The translations under genes were made by a program, and so were the position numbers. This document shows, in pieces, positions 53,585-64,000 of a DNA stretch of 64,000 bases (position 1 is its first letter; each line of letters begins with the position of its first letter). The stretch is from assembly GCA_026122225.1 (NCBI GenBank), contig JANEZZ010000987.1, positions 372,001-436,000 of the forward strand, given 5' to 3'. The notes under the pieces were generated by a model that did no database searches, had not been told where the DNA came from, and was given only the letters and a program-made list of their open reading frames with translations. Source of the DNA: Heloderma charlesbogerti. Taxonomy: Eukaryota > Chordata > Lepidosauria > Squamata > Helodermatidae.

Positions 53585-54612
53585 AGGCCAAGGTCAAAGC
53601 CAGAATGTTCTCAAAGCACAGTGACAGACAAGGATTTAGTGACAAGAGTGGTCAAAGGCAGTCCAAGGCTACTAACAGGAATCCAGCATGAGAGATCAGT
53701 TTAACGGATCGGCAAGCAAATGCTGATCAGCGGCAATAGGGGTGTTGGTGAGGAGGGGGAGGAGGGGAGCCCACAGAACATCTTTTTCAAGGGCTCCCCG
53801 AAACCTGGAATGGGCTCTTCCTGCACCGGTCTGTGGGATTAGGTGCAATGACATTGTAATGTTCTCAGCCTTGGTGTCACAAGATGTTCTGGTGGTATGA
53901 CAGGAAGTGCTTTGAAGCCATACATTCCTTGCAGAAGTACACAGCTACCCCTCATTAATATCAGGGACCATAAAGTGTTGTTAGTATTTTCAAGGTCAAA
54001 CTGTAGTTCTTGCTATGAAAATATGAGAGAAGCACATTACCTTGTCAAGTTAATACAGTGTGATAGACTTTCTCAGGCAGCACATCCAGAAAGACTGTAA
54101 ACGTCTAATAGATTTAGGGAAACTGTACCTCAGGGAACATATTAGAAAGAAGCCATCAATGGATCAAATTGCTCAGTGACTATTACTTATTGAGGACCAG
54201 CATGGTTTGAAATGATTGCTTTCTTATCAAAAGCCTGGAGACAAATTGCATGCCTTAGATTAACTTTACAAGAATGGGTCAATAATTTCCACTGGAGACT
54301 GTGTGGCATATTCTGTGGGGCTGGGTTGCCTGCCTCCTGCTAAACATCAGCTTGAGCAATCTGAGTAATTTCAAATGCTGTAATTAAGTTCTGGGGAGCA
54401 TTTTTTGCCAAATGATTTTCAAATTGCTTAATATGTTGTTTATCCTCCGTCATTCTTTGGAGATGAAACTTGGTCGTATCTGCAGTCTCACAGCCACTTC
54501 CTTTTAACAACAAAACAACTGTAATCACAAACATGTTTAGTGGTGAAGGGGTTCATATTAATTGAACACCAAGAAAACATAAAAAGTACAAAAGATTGCA
54601 GACCAGGGGTTG
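53585..54612. other. No gene recognised; fragment of repeat family D
   Basis: 53735-53825 (GGAGCCCACAGAACATCTTT... CTCCCCGAAACCTGG) corresponds to the right end of family D. The rest is unique-looking. Confidence 0.4.
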
Positions 54613-54620
54613 GATCTAGG

Positions 54621-54840
54621 CAGTGGAGGCTGGTGGCTCTGATTTCTGTGGGGCTTTAAATCCATTCTTGGTTTCAGTCAGAACCAGCCAGAACTCTAAA
54701 GGAACTATATAAAATGCTGAACCCTACCCCCAAAATAGATTTGGCCCTTTGGAGAGCTCCTTTAGAGTTCTAGTAGGTTCTGACTGAAACTTGGAGTGGA
54801 TTTACAGCCCCACCAGAATCAGAATCACCAGTCTCCACTG
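54621..54840. mobile_element. hAT-type fold-back MITE with 8-bp target duplication
   Basis: The ends CAGTGGAGGCTGGTGG and CCAGTCTCCACTG are inverted, and the arms extend about 100 bases (GGTTTCAGTCAGAACC / GGTTCTGACTGAAAC; AGAACTCTAAAGGA / TCCTTTAGAGTTCT). The flanks GATCTAGG (54613-54620) and GATCCAGG (54841-54848) match at 7 of 8. It is non-coding. Confidence 0.85.
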
Positions 54841-54849
54841 GATCCAGGA

Positions 54850-56128
54850 TCTACCTTCTGTGAAAGGAAGCAAAATTCCAAGGTAGGAAGGACTTTGCTT
54901 GTTGAAAGTCTCTCTGCCTGGTTTGGGGGGATCCTTCTCCCACACCACAGCTCACCCCATTCAGTAGGGTGTCTTGATTCTGTTTGTAGGGAGCTGATGG
55001 GGTTGCCATGGGAAGGAGGGGACAACTTCCGTCACTGCATCTGATCCAGTGTAAATGTGGACCCAACCCCTATAAAACACAACCATGGGTTGTGTCCCAT
55101 GGGAATACTGATTGTGGTATAAATTTGCCTTGGGCCTCATAATTATTCTGCCACTGTTGTGTGCAGAACTAATGTAATGTAGTGGCTAAGAGACTAAGAT
55201 GTGTCCCATAGAATTCCTGGTTCAGTTCTCACCTCAAACAAAACAGGAAATGTATCCCACCCCTGGACTACATAGTATATGACTCAATTTTGTGAAGCTC
55301 TTTTATCTTACTATATTCCTCTAAAAATACTAGACCATTTGTATGTGCTAGACCAGTGATGAAGACTTTTAAGTCAAAATGCATTTGTCTTTGCATGAGG
55401 TTATGCCTCATGTGGCTGGATATTACAGCACAACAGTATTGTATTTTCCTCTATTGTCTTTTAATATATGCTTTTAGCCTGCACAGATAAAATAACATTA
55501 TCAGATATTTCTGTACAGTTCATATCTTCAACAGTTTGCCTATCCCAGTTGTTTTATCACAATTCAGATCTTATCTCAGACATGTCAGACTGAACCTACA
55601 GAAGGACTGGGAGAAAACAAGATAAGACCTGTCCCAACCAAGATGAAGAACCATAGACCAGAAAACAAGGACAGTCAAAGACAGGTTCTTCAGTACCCTG
55701 GACAGTACCCAGGAGGCAGACAAGTGGTTCCAGTTGGTTCCTAGGTCTTACCCTTCCTGGGTCTAACTACCTAGGCTCTGCCCCCTTTCTGAGTAGCGCA
55801 GAGAGACTCAACATAGGAGCTCTCTTGCCTGCAGCCTACCTCTCAGTGCTGGATGTGTTGTCTGCATCATTGAGCGTGTACTGGGGAGTACGGGGGGCCT
55901 TGGTGTTGAGGGTGTTGGTCTAACAGGGGAATCCAGTTCAGGGATAGAGGTCTCTGGAGGTCACAGCTCAGGGGTCTCTGGATCAAGGGGGTCCAAGCTG
56001 TTGCATTTGGGCTGTGACCTCCAAAGTATCAGGGACTGAGTCCAGCACTCCCCAGCTTCCATCACTGCCCCTCTGATCACAGCTGGCCCCTTTCTTTTTG
56101 TGTCAGTGTCCTAGCTGCTACTTGCAGT
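54850..56128. other. No gene recognised
   Basis: A decayed SINE head may lie at 55160-55225 (AATGTAGTGGCTAAGAGACT). 55770-56130 is GC-richer with LTR-like texture but has no defined ends. Confidence 0.35.
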
Positions 56129-56129
56129 T

Positions 56130-56260
56130 GGGGTCATCATAAGCAGTGACTTGGTGCCCACAGGCAAGCCACTGTTTCTCAACCATAGTACCCATCTACA
56201 AGGTAGGAATAATAATACTGACCTATCTAACAGTGTCGTTGTATGGGCTGCACCTACCAA
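56130..56260 (+). mobile_element. MIR-like CORE-SINE fragment
   Basis: GGCAAGCCACTGTTTCTCAA, CCCATCTACAAGGTAGGAAT AATAATACTGACC and TCTAACAGTGTCGTTGTATG follow the MIR 3' half closely. Confidence 0.65.
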
Positions 56261-56397
56261 TGATTAATTCATTCAGATGGCAAGTCTCCATTTTGAGACT
56301 GTGTCTAGCTATACTGGAGACCTCATAGCCACAACACCTAGCCAGATTTTTGGAATGTGCTATTTCTTCCCCCATCCCCTGCTTTTTGTACCACGTA

Positions 56398-56470
56398 GCC
56401 TGATGAAGAATTCTGGAGAACTCAAAAGCTTGCACATTTTAATGGAGATTCAGTTGGTCCTAAGATATTG
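56398..56470. repeat. Ancient interspersed repeat fragment (CTGATGAAG...AAAGCTTGC type)
   Basis: GCCTGATGAAGAATTCTGGA then CTCAAAAGCTTGCACATTTT AATGG resembles a widespread amniote repeat. Assignment is tentative. Confidence 0.35.
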
Positions 56471-56897
56471 CCCAACTGTGACTATGTTGATGTTTCTTTC
56501 TTGACACACATCCACACCCACACACGCTTGCAGAATACTGGTCTTGGTCTCCACCTGGGCCCATAGATGTGTCCAGTAGCTCACCATGATGGTTTATTAA
56601 AGAAACATTTTGTAGCCATCAGAGCCCAGTACCTAGTACTTAAACAAAGGACTCGAGAAAAGGTCACCCCTGCATTTGACACTTCTGACATTATCTATTA
56701 AGTGCCTGGTACTTCATTAGGCTCTGTGCACTAAGGATACCTGGAGCTTACACAGCTTACAATTTATTGTTGGTGTTAAATATCTCCAAAATATGGCACT
56801 GAATTTCTGCATACTGGACCAGTCCAATATTAAGAACTGTGAAAATAGTCTCACTGCATTTACAGATGTTTAATAATGCAGCAACAGGCAACTATAT

Positions 56898-57617
56898 TGT
56901 TGTTGTTCAGTCGTTCAGTCATGTCTGACTCTTCGTGACCCCATGGACCATAGCACGCCAGGCCTTCCTGTCCTGCGCTCTCTCCCGGAGCGTGCTCAAG
57001 TTCATATTCATTACATCCGTGATGCTATCTAGCCATCTCATCCTCTGCCGTCCCCTTCTCCTTTTGCCTTCAGTCTTTCCCAGCATCAGGGTCTTTTCCA
57101 GGGAGTTTTCTCTTCGCATTAGGTGGCCAAAATATTGGAGCTTCAGCTTCATTATCTGTCCTTCCAATGAGCACTCAGGGTTGATTTCCTTTAGGATGGA
57201 CTGATTTGACCTCCTTGCAGTCCAGGGGACTCATAAGAGTCTTCTCCAGCACCACAGTTCGAAAGCATCAATTCTTCGGCGCTCAGCCTTCCTTATAGTC
57301 CAGCTCTCACAGCCATACATTACTACTGGGAAAACCATAGCTTTGATTAGACGGACCTTTGTCGGCAAGGTGATGTCTCTGCTTCTTACTATGCTGTCTA
57401 GGTGTGCCATAGCTTTCCTTCCAAGGAGCAAGCGTCTTTTAATTTCATGGCTACAGTCACCGTCTCCGGTGATCTTGGAGTCCAAGAAAGTAAAATCTGT
57501 CACTGCTTCCATTTCTTCCCCTTCTATATGCCAGGAAGTGATGGGGCCAGATGCCATGATCTTCGTTTTTTTAATGTTGAGTTTCAAACCAGCTTTTGCA
57601 CTCTCCTCTTTCACCCT
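56898..57617 (-). mobile_element. BovB LINE, 5'-truncated copy with 12-bp target duplication
   Basis: On the minus strand this is the C-terminal part of BovB ORF2 plus the 3' end (GGGGTCACGAAGAGTCAGAC ATGACTGAACGACTGAAC). AGGCAACTATAT flanks it on both sides (56886-56897 and 57618-57629). The frames 57623-57231 and 57167-56919 carry AGLKLNIKKTKIMASGPITS, HEIKRRLLLGRKAMAHLDSI, YGCESWTIRKAERRRIDAFE and RRRGRQRMRWLDSITDVMNM. The two frames differ, so it is frameshifted. The RT core is absent. Confidence 0.93.
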
Positions 57618-57629
57618 AGGCAACTATAT

Positions 57630-58370
57630 AGGCGAGACTAAAATAGCTAGATGAGGAACTCTGCATTCCATTCATTGTTCCCCATATTTATTCCCATCCC
57701 CTCTGTTTTCCTTTTCTCATGTTTCCTGGGTGTAATTTTGATCAGAATTTCCAGTCAATGAGAGTTCCTTAACTGTTACTGAAATTGGAGGGTTTTTTCC
57801 TTTTATTCTTATTCAATTGCGTTTTTTCTTTCATTATGCATGTCTCCGTTAAAAGGTTATTATGTATTGGCACTGAGCTACATTAACCCCATTATGTTCA
57901 AGCCATTTAAATTCCTGAACATCTATAACACACAACTTCAGAAGAAAGGAGGGGTGTGGGGGGAAGTTTGATGCTGAGAAGACGGGTGAATACATGAGAT
58001 AAATAAGCATCCCATTCTGGAGCCATTGTGATGAACGAGGTATGGACTGTGATCTGTGGATCTCATTTGTTAGTAAATTGTTTTCATAAAAATGAGCTGT
58101 TCCTCCTTATCTTTTGCAGGATACACATTAGCGAGATGTCTAGACAATCCTGTGTAGGGTAGGCCTTTTATAAGAACTTCTTGGCATTTTTTAATCAGCA
58201 GATCACAAACATCTCCTTACCCATGACGTGCTTCTAAACACCCATTTCTCCTGTTCTGCACTTTACATTATCATGTGTACATTAAAGAAAACACAAAAAC
58301 CTAAGTCCCCGTTACCCTGGGACAGCAGAACTGAAGGGAGGCACACTCTGGCCTCTGCCTCTGGCCAGGG
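57630..58370. other. No recognisable feature
   Basis: AT-rich, unique-looking. Confidence 0.4.
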
Positions 58371-58371
58371 A

Positions 58372-58590
58372 ACATAAGAACATAAGAAGAGCCGTGCTGG
58401 ATCAGACCAAGGGTTCACCTAGCCAGCATTCTGTTCACACTGTGGCCAACCAGTTGTCAACCAGGAATCCACAAATGGGACACAAGTGCAAAAGCACCCT
58501 CCCACCCATGTTCCCCAGCAACTGGTGTACATAGGCTCACTGTCCCTGATACTGGAATACTGCCTCTGATACTGGAGGAACTAAGGCCTC
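58372..58590 (+). mobile_element. Dispersed repeat (LINE-like, family G), uninterrupted copy
   Basis: GAACATAAGAAGAGCCGTGC TGGATCAGACCAAGGG, ACTGTGGCCAACCAG, CACAAGTGCAAAAGCACCCT CCCACC, CAGCAACTGGTGTACATAGG and CTCTGATACTGGAGG. It gives the undisturbed order for the split copy at 51595. Confidence 0.7.
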
Positions 58591-58689
58591 TGGGAAGTTA
58601 CAGCCTCTACTTTCCAAGAAGGACATCATGTTAAGGGGAAGACCAACCTGTCCTTATCCATTAGCCAGTGAAGGACAAACTGCTTGGAT

Positions 58690-58860
58690 GATTACTTTCC
58701 TCTTCCCTCTCCATTCCTTTTTCCTTTTATATCATGTCTATTACACTGTGAGCCTAGGGGCAGGGGCTGTCTTATCTTTTAGTATCTGTAGAGTGCTTAG
58801 AATGTTTTAGTCACTTTATTAGATGTATTAAATACTAATAATAATACATCTAAACATGTT
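58690..58860 (+). repeat. LINE-3'UTR-like dispersed repeat (family F)
   Basis: TTTCCTCTTCCCTCTCCATT, CACTGTGAGCCTAGGGGCAG GGGCTGTCTTATC and AGTGCTTAGAATG. It follows the family-G copy directly and may be the 3' end of the same element. A very AT-rich stretch follows to 58960. Confidence 0.5.
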
Positions 58861-58961
58861 GGGCACTTGAATAAATAATTAAATATTTATATATTTAATA
58901 ATATTTATTATATTATTACAATAATAATATAATTATTTTTATATTTTTTATAATTAAAAAT

Positions 58962-59204
58962 AGCCAGTGTGGTGTAGTGGCTAGGGTGTTGGACTGGGAG
59001 TCAGGAGACCCGGGTTCTAGTCCCCACTCAGCCATGGAAGCTCACTGGGTGACTTTGGCCAAGTCACAGACTTTCAGCCCAACCCACCTCACAGGGCTGT
59101 TGTTGTGAGGATAAAATGGAGAGGAGGAGGATTATGTACGCCACCTTGGGTTCCTTAAGGAGGAAGAAAGGCAGGAAATAAATGTAATAAAATAAATAAA
59201 TAGT
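58962..59204 (+). mobile_element. tRNA/CORE-SINE (MIR-like), best copy
   Basis: Head AGCCAGTGTGGTGTAGTGGC with box B GGGTTCTAGTCCCC. CORE GGGTGACTTTGGCCAAGTCA. Then CCCAACCCACCTCACAGGGC TGTTGTTGTGAGGATAAAAT, the 3' module GCCACCTTGGGTTCC and a GGAAATAAATGTAATAAAAT tail. Confidence 0.9.
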
Positions 59205-59499
59205 AAATAATAATTGTTGTGTACTGCCTTGATGCCTTTTTCAGAAGGAAGGTGGTCTATACATGCCATGTCAATAATAAATAAATACATCTAGAAATTA
59301 TAATGTGGTAAGAGGCCCTTCCCCTTCAGGGATCACTGCCTTGTTGTGGCAAAGGGGCTTGCGTAACTCAGTGAAGCCATAAGCTATGCCATGCAGGGCC
59401 ACCCAAGACGGACAGGTCATGGCGGAGAGTTCTGACAAAATGTGGTCCACTGGAGAAGGAAATGGCAACCCACTCCAGTATTCCTGACAAGAAAACCCC

Positions 59500-60195
59500 A
59501 TGGAACGTATCACAAGGCTAAAAGAGATGACGCCGGAAGATGAGCCCCTCAGGTCGGAAGGTGTCCAATATACTACTGGGGAAGAGCAGAGGGAATTTCC
59601 AGGTAGCGCCAGAAAAAGTGAAGCGGCTGGGCCAAAGCCGAAAGGACACTCAGCTGTGGATGTGTCTGGTGGTGAAAAGAAACTCCGATGCTGTAAAGAA
59701 CAATATTGTTTAGGAACCTGGAATGTAAGATCAATGAATCAAGGTAAGCTGGAGGTGGTCAAACATGAGATGGCAAGATTGAACATCGACATCTTGGGAA
59801 ACAGTGAACTAAAATGGACGGGCATGGGCGAATTTAATTCAGGTGACCATCATATCTACTGCTGTGGGCAAGAATCCCTTAGAAGAAATGGAGTAGCACT
59901 CATAGTCAACAAAAGGGTGGGAAAAGCAGTACTGGAGTACAATCTCAAAAACGATAGAATGATCTCAGTACGAATCCATGGCAAACCATTCAACATCACA
60001 GTAATTCAAGTCTATGCCCCAACCACTGAGGCCGAAGAAGCTGAGGTTGATCGGTTCTATGAAGACCTACAACACCTTCCAGAACTAACACCAGAAAAAG
60101 ATGTCCTCTTCATCATAGGGGATTGGAATGCTAAAGTAGGAAGTCAAGAAATCACCGCGAGAACAGGCAAGCATGGATCTTGGTGTACAAAATGA
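59500..60195 (+). pseudogene. BovB endonuclease (APE-type) domain, frameshifted at its end
   Basis: This frame of 231 codons carries APE-type endonuclease motifs in order: LGTWNVRS (about residue 72), ILGNSELKWTG, NGVALIVNKRV, NDRMISVRI, VIQVYAPTTEAEE and FIIGDWNAKVGSQE (near residue 205). It ends at a stop because of a frameshift near 60172; the domain continues in the next frame (MDLGVQNEAGQ...). The endonuclease nicks target DNA during target-primed reverse transcription. The upstream start at 59500 lies in a leader region typical of BovB, so the true start is uncertain. Confidence 0.88.
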
Positions 60196-61356
60196 AGCAG
60201 GACAAAGGCTCATAGAGTTTTGCCAAGAGAACACACTGATCATAGCAAACACTCTTTTCCAACAGCACAAGAGGCGACTCTACACATGGACATCACCAGA
60301 TGGTCAATATCGAAATCAGATTGATTATGTCCTTTGCAGCCAAAGATGGAGAAGCTCTATACAGTCAGTAAAAACAAGACCTGGAGCTGACTGTGGCTCA
60401 CAAAATATCGCAAAATTTCAGCTTAAATTGAAGAACGTAGGAAATTTCACTAAATCATTCAGGTATGACCTCAATCATATCCCTTATGAATATACAGTGG
60501 AGGTGAGGAATAGATTTCAGGGATTAGACCTAATAGGCAGAGTGCCTGAGGAACTATGGACAGAGGTCCGTGACATTGTTCAGGAGGCAGCAACGAAATC
60601 CATCCCAAAGAAAAAGAAATGCAAGAAAGCCAAGTGGCTGTCTGATGAGGCTTTACAAGTAGCTGAGGAAAGAAGGAAAGTGAAAAGCAAGGGAGAAAGG
60701 GGAAGATATATCCAACTGAATGCAGAGTTCCAGAGAATAGCAAGGAGAGGCAAGAAGGCCTTCTTAAATGAACAATGCAAAGAAATCAAGGAAAACTATA
60801 GAACGGGAAAGACTAGAGATCTTTTCAAGAAAATCAGAGATCTCAAGGGAACGTTTTGTGCCAAGATGGGCATGATAAAGGACAAAGAAGGCAGGGACCT
60901 AACAGAAGCAGATGAGATTAAGAAGAGGTGGAAAGAATACACAGAAGAACTATACAGGAAAGATCTGAATGTCCCTGATAGCCATGATAGTGCAGTCACT
61001 GAACTTGAGCTGGACGTCCTAGAGAGTGAAGTCAAGTGGGCCTTAGGAAGCATTACTAACAACAAAGCTAGCGGAGATGACAGTATCCCAGTTGAGCTAT
61101 TTAAAATCCTAAAAGATGATACTGTTAAAGTGCTGCACTCAATATGCCAACAAATTTGGAACACTCAACAGTGGCCACAAGACTGGAAAAGGTCAGTTTA
61201 CATTCCAATTCCAAAGAAGGGCAATGCCAAAGAGTGCTCAAACTACCGTACAATTGCGCTCATTTCACATGCCAGCAAGGTGATGCTCAAAATCCTACAA
61301 GCTAGGCTTCAGCAGTATGTGAACCGAGAACTACTGGAAGCACGAGCGGGGTTTTG
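60173..61356 (+). pseudogene. BovB endonuclease end and reverse transcriptase N-part; SDH motif lost, in-frame stop
   Basis: 394 codons continue the ORF2 protein: LGVQNEAGQRLIEFCQEN and YTWTSPDGQYRNQIDYVLCS finish the endonuclease. At about 60390-60410 RPGADCGS is followed by QNIAKFQLK, so the usual SDH(E) segment with the catalytic histidine is missing, apparently by a small deletion. The linker (AKWLSDEALQVAEERRKV) and RT entry (SIPVELFKILKDD, WKRSVYIPIPKKGN, CSNYRTIALISHASKVMLKI) follow. The frame stops at TGA 61354-61356, where related copies have arginine (GFR). Confidence 0.9.
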
Positions 61357-61928
61357 AAGAGGCAGAGGAAGTAGAGATCAATTCGCCAACATTCACTGGA
61401 TCATGGAGAAAGCAAGAGAATTCCAGAAATAACATCTATTTCTGCTTCATTGACTACGCTAAAGCCTTTGATTGTGTAGATCACAACAAACTGTGGCAAA
61501 TTCTTAAAGAGATGGGAGTACCAGACCACCTTACCTGTCTCCTGAGAAACCTGTATGAGGGACAAGAAGCAACAGTAAGAACCAGACATGGAACAACCAA
61601 TTGGTTCCAAATTGGGAAAGGAGTACGACAAGGCTGTATATTGTTGCCCTGCTTATTTAATTTATATGCAGAGTACATCATGAGAAATGCCAGGTTGGAT
61701 GAATCACAGGTCAGAATTAAGATTGCTGGGAGAATTATCAACAACCTCAGATATGCAGACAATACCACCCTAATGGCAGAAAGCGAAGAGGATCTAAAGA
61801 GCCTCTTGTTGAGGGTGAAAGTGGAGAGTGCAAAAGCTGGTTTGAAACTCAACATTAAGAAAACTAAGATCATGGCATGTGGCCCCATCACTTCCTGGCA
61901 TATAGAAGGGAAGAAATGGAAGCAGTGA
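61357..61928 (+). pseudogene. BovB reverse transcriptase core with YADN in place of YADD
   Basis: After the stop the original frame continues to about 61428 (RGSRDQFANIHWIMEKAREFQK). It then shifts by one base into the frame with FIDYAKAFDCVDHNKLW (RT motif A) and the 138-codon stretch from 61512. RT motif C reads RYADNTTLMAES, with the second catalytic aspartate replaced by asparagine (AAT at 61761-61763). The thumb start GLKLNIKKTKIMACGPITS follows. A one-base deletion before 61920 produces a stop at 61928. Confidence 0.9.
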
Positions 61929-61929
61929 C

Positions 61930-62503
61930 AGATTTTACTTTCTTGGGCTCACCACAGATGGTGTCTGTAGCCATGAAATTAAAAGACGCTTGCTCTTTGG
62001 GAGGAAAGCTATGGCACACCTAGACAGCATAGTAACAAGGAGAGACATCACCTTGCCAACAAAGGTTCGTATAATCAAAGCTATGGTTTTCCCAGTAGTA
62101 ACGTATGCCTGTGAGAGCTGGACTGTAAGAAAGGCTGAGCGCCGAAGAATTGATGCTTTCGAACTGTGGTGCTGGAGACGAGTCTTGGACTGCAAGGAGG
62201 TCCATTCAGTCAATCCTAAAGGAAATCAACCCTGAGTGCTCATTGGGAGAACAGATACTGAAGCTGAAGCTCAAATATTTTGGCCATCTAATACGAAGAG
62301 AAAAGTCACTGGAAAAGACCCTGATGCTGGGAAAGATTGAAGGCAAAAGGAGAAGGGGACGGCAGAGGATGAGATGGCTGGATAGCATCACCGATGCAAT
62401 GAATATGAACTTAAGCACAGTCCAGGAGAGAGTGGAGGACAGGAAGGCCTGGCATGCTATGGTCCATGGGGTCACGAAGAGTCGGACACGACTTAACAAC
62501 TGA
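61930..62503 (+). pseudogene. BovB ORF2 C-terminal region in two frames
   Basis: 61990-62235 encodes GRKAMAHLDSIVTRRDITLP TKV and YACESWTVRKAERRRIDAFE LWCWRRVL. The frame then shifts near 62175 to 62150-62503 with SIQSILKEINPECSLGEQ, LKYFGHLIRREKSLEKTLML and HGVTKSRTRLNN at the end. A short deletion near 61950 removes a few residues relative to the copy at 56898-57617. Confidence 0.88.
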
Positions 62504-62520
62504 ACAACAAAGAGGCCCTT

Positions 62521-63385
62521 ACATATGGAGAGATGAGTGGGATGTCAAGATAGTCTGGTCCAAGCAATTTGCACCAAAGCAAAATCATCTGTACGAGGGA
62601 TGACAATCTCTGCATCCTTGAAACAACGGTATTCTTCAGTCACTAGTGTAGAGACAGAACATTCTGACCCCCTCACTGATGGCTGACTATTTTAGGCTTC
62701 ACAGCAAGGTTGTCACCACTTAGCAATAAGGGCTTCTATGGAGCAGATGCGCTTGGAGGGTGTGGGTCACTGTTTGGGTTGGGGTGTGTGCGCCGAGGAC
62801 TGAATGTGCTTCATGAAAGAATTTTGTAGGTGGCAATTTGTCAAGGACAGCAAAATTAGCTGACAGGTTGTGGAGAGCTTGCCAGTAGTAGCTGCTGCTG
62901 CAGTGGCTTCTTTATTTTTTTATTTAAAAAAAAAATCTTTTTCTGTATGTCTTTTTTTTCCCTCCCACCCCAGGCGGTGGTGGCAGCCAAGCTCCTCTTA
63001 GCAGCTGATTCCCGGCTGCTGCCTCCCCCCACCCCCAAATGCCCTGAACATAATGTCCTTCCAGAGCATTGTGTGTGGGGGGGAAATGTTGGTCACTAGT
63101 GGGGGGGGCATTATTTTCCTCCAAAATGGCCTGGGACAATGCTGTATCTAGGGAATTCTGGAGTTGGGCAATAGGAATCATGGCCACCAGGAAACTGCTG
63201 CTGAAAGGAGCTATGCTACCCCCTGAGATGGTGGTGGAAGGATGAATGAATGAAAACTGCCACCACTGCTACTCCTAATGGTGTGTCCCAGAATTTTGCT
63301 GCCCCACCTTGAAATTGTCCCCGTGGTTTGGGGTCCCCAAATCCCCCAATTTCACCTCCAATTTGAGCTGAAAGAGCTTTCACAG
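62521..63385. other. No recognisable feature
   Basis: Unique-looking with A, T and G homopolymers at 62926-62960 and 63100-63110. No exon supported. Confidence 0.4.
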
Positions 63386-63578
63386 GAACATAGGAAGCTG
63401 CCTTATACTGCGTCCGAACCCTGGTCCATCTAGCCCAGAATTATCAACACTGACTGGCAGCAGCGGCTCGCCAGCATTTCAGGAAGGAGTTTTTCCAGCC
63501 CTACCTGGAGATGCCAGGGATCAAACCTGGGACTTTCTGCATGCAAAGCAGGGGCTCTTCCACTGAGCCACGGTCCCT
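63386..63578 (-). mobile_element. tRNA-derived SINE (GGCTCAGTGGAAGAGC head)
   Basis: On the minus strand: GTGGCTCAGTGGAAGAGCCC (box A region), GCATGCAGAAAGTCCCAGG, TTGATCCCTGGCATCTCC and a tail through CAGTATAAGGCAGCTTCC. It is the same family as 1606-1785. The intact-looking A box still does not give a foldable tRNA with acceptor stem, so it is not a tRNA gene. Confidence 0.8.
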
Positions 63579-63579
63579 T

Positions 63580-64000
63580 TCCATTGAGCAATTCTCTCCC
63601 TCTACTGTCATGCAGCAGCAGGCATCTCATCGGGTTGCAACAGAGGGAGAGATGGGAAGTAGGGCCAAAGCTCCACCAGCTCTGTGAGAGATCACAATAA
63701 CATCCTATTTCTGTTCAAGCTAATAAAAATAAGAATTTGTAATCTGTATGACTGTAAGAACAGGTGCCCAAGTTTGCTTGTTTTCTTCCCCCTTCCAATC
63801 CTTTTTTCCTTTTGTCTTTTACTTATGTAAACCATCATACATGCCCAATGGTGCCGTCAGGAAAGGGCTGAAATCCAGATACCCACTTAGTAGAATAAGC
63901 AGGAGGACCCCCAAACACACCAGATCTGGCTTATCATATTTTTGATGGAAATTATTTGGTATTGCTCCCTCCTGTTAAAAAGGCAGTTAGCAGAGAAAAA
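63580..64000. other. No recognisable feature
   Basis: AT-rich end of the window; a CTTCCCCCTTCCAATCC stretch near 63785 hints at family F. Confidence 0.35.

Larger units (their letters stand above)
59321..62510 (+). mobile_element. RTE-BovB LINE, essentially full length, with target duplication
   Basis: About 3.19 kb bounded by AGAGGCCCTT at 59311-59320 and 62511-62520 (11 bp if the preceding A is counted). The 5' region contains GAGAAGGAAATGGCAACCCA CTCCAG, a well-known BovB word. The coding part runs endonuclease to reverse transcriptase to C-terminus. The 3' end is CACGAAGAGTCGGACACGAC TTAACAACTGAACAACAA. It carries several frameshifts, a stop and two active-site losses, so it is inactive. 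The element is inserted just right of a CORE-SINE. Confidence 0.96.

Noticed and set aside
55770..56130. Additional LTR
   Set aside because: The texture is LTR-like, but no TG...CA boundaries or target duplication could be found.
63386..63578. tRNA gene
   Set aside because: Has A/B-box-like words but no complete cloverleaf or acceptor stem, and a second copy with the same non-tRNA body exists at 1606-1785.

Overview
The window is vertebrate nuclear DNA, and the repeats point to a squamate reptile (lizard or snake). It carries two Sauria SINEs, a nearly complete RTE-BovB LINE plus two truncated copies, CR1 and L2 LINE 3' ends, 5S rRNA-derived SINEs, tRNA/CORE (MIR-like) SINEs, hAT-type MITEs and many palindromic elements. 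This combination is typical of squamates. I cannot name the species. I see no prokaryotic genes, CRISPR arrays or operons, and most open frames are chance frames or repeat remnants.

Gene content is sparse. The only host coding exon I can defend is a minus-strand first exon at 10820-10907. It starts MIKLNF, encodes a classic signal peptide, and ends in an exact GT splice donor (phase 1). It sits at the left edge of a GC- and CpG-rich block (about 11,100-12,740) that looks like the promoter and 5'UTR. Positions 1-10,819 would then be intron 1, with later exons outside the window to the left. I do not recognise the gene. A second CpG island lies at about 15,880-16,660 with no recognisable exon; it may be an upstream or divergent promoter.

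Layout: 1-10.8 kb is AT-rich intron-like DNA with scattered SINEs and palindromic MITEs. 11-12.8 kb is the promoter-like island. 13.9-15.6 kb holds an L2 tail interrupted by CR1 and a longer minus-strand CR1 3' part. 15.9-16.7 kb is the second island. From 17 kb to the right end is repeat-rich DNA without host exons: L2 ORF2 remains (23.3-24.5 kb), a 500-bp fold-back (24.65-25.15 kb), two copies of a GC-rich hAT-like element with an internal array of hairpins (27.5-28.3 and 35.0-35.6 kb), two solo LTRs with 5-bp target duplications (one nested in a 5S SINE, 31.1-32.8 kb), Sauria SINEs (38.9 and 50.3 kb), a ~173-bp-period tandem repeat inside another dispersed repeat (51.6-52.4 kb), an hAT fold-back with 8-bp target duplication (54.6 kb), a truncated BovB (56.9 kb) and a 3.19-kb BovB with target duplication (59.3-62.5 kb).

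The most unusual content is the set of non-autonomous fold-back DNA elements. The hAT-like element whose interior is a regular ~95-bp-spaced series of hairpins differs in hairpin number between its two copies. Several short palindrome families share the terminal word GCAATCCTATGCATGTTTA but have different inner arms. All family assignments come from reading the sequence; no alignment or database search was run.
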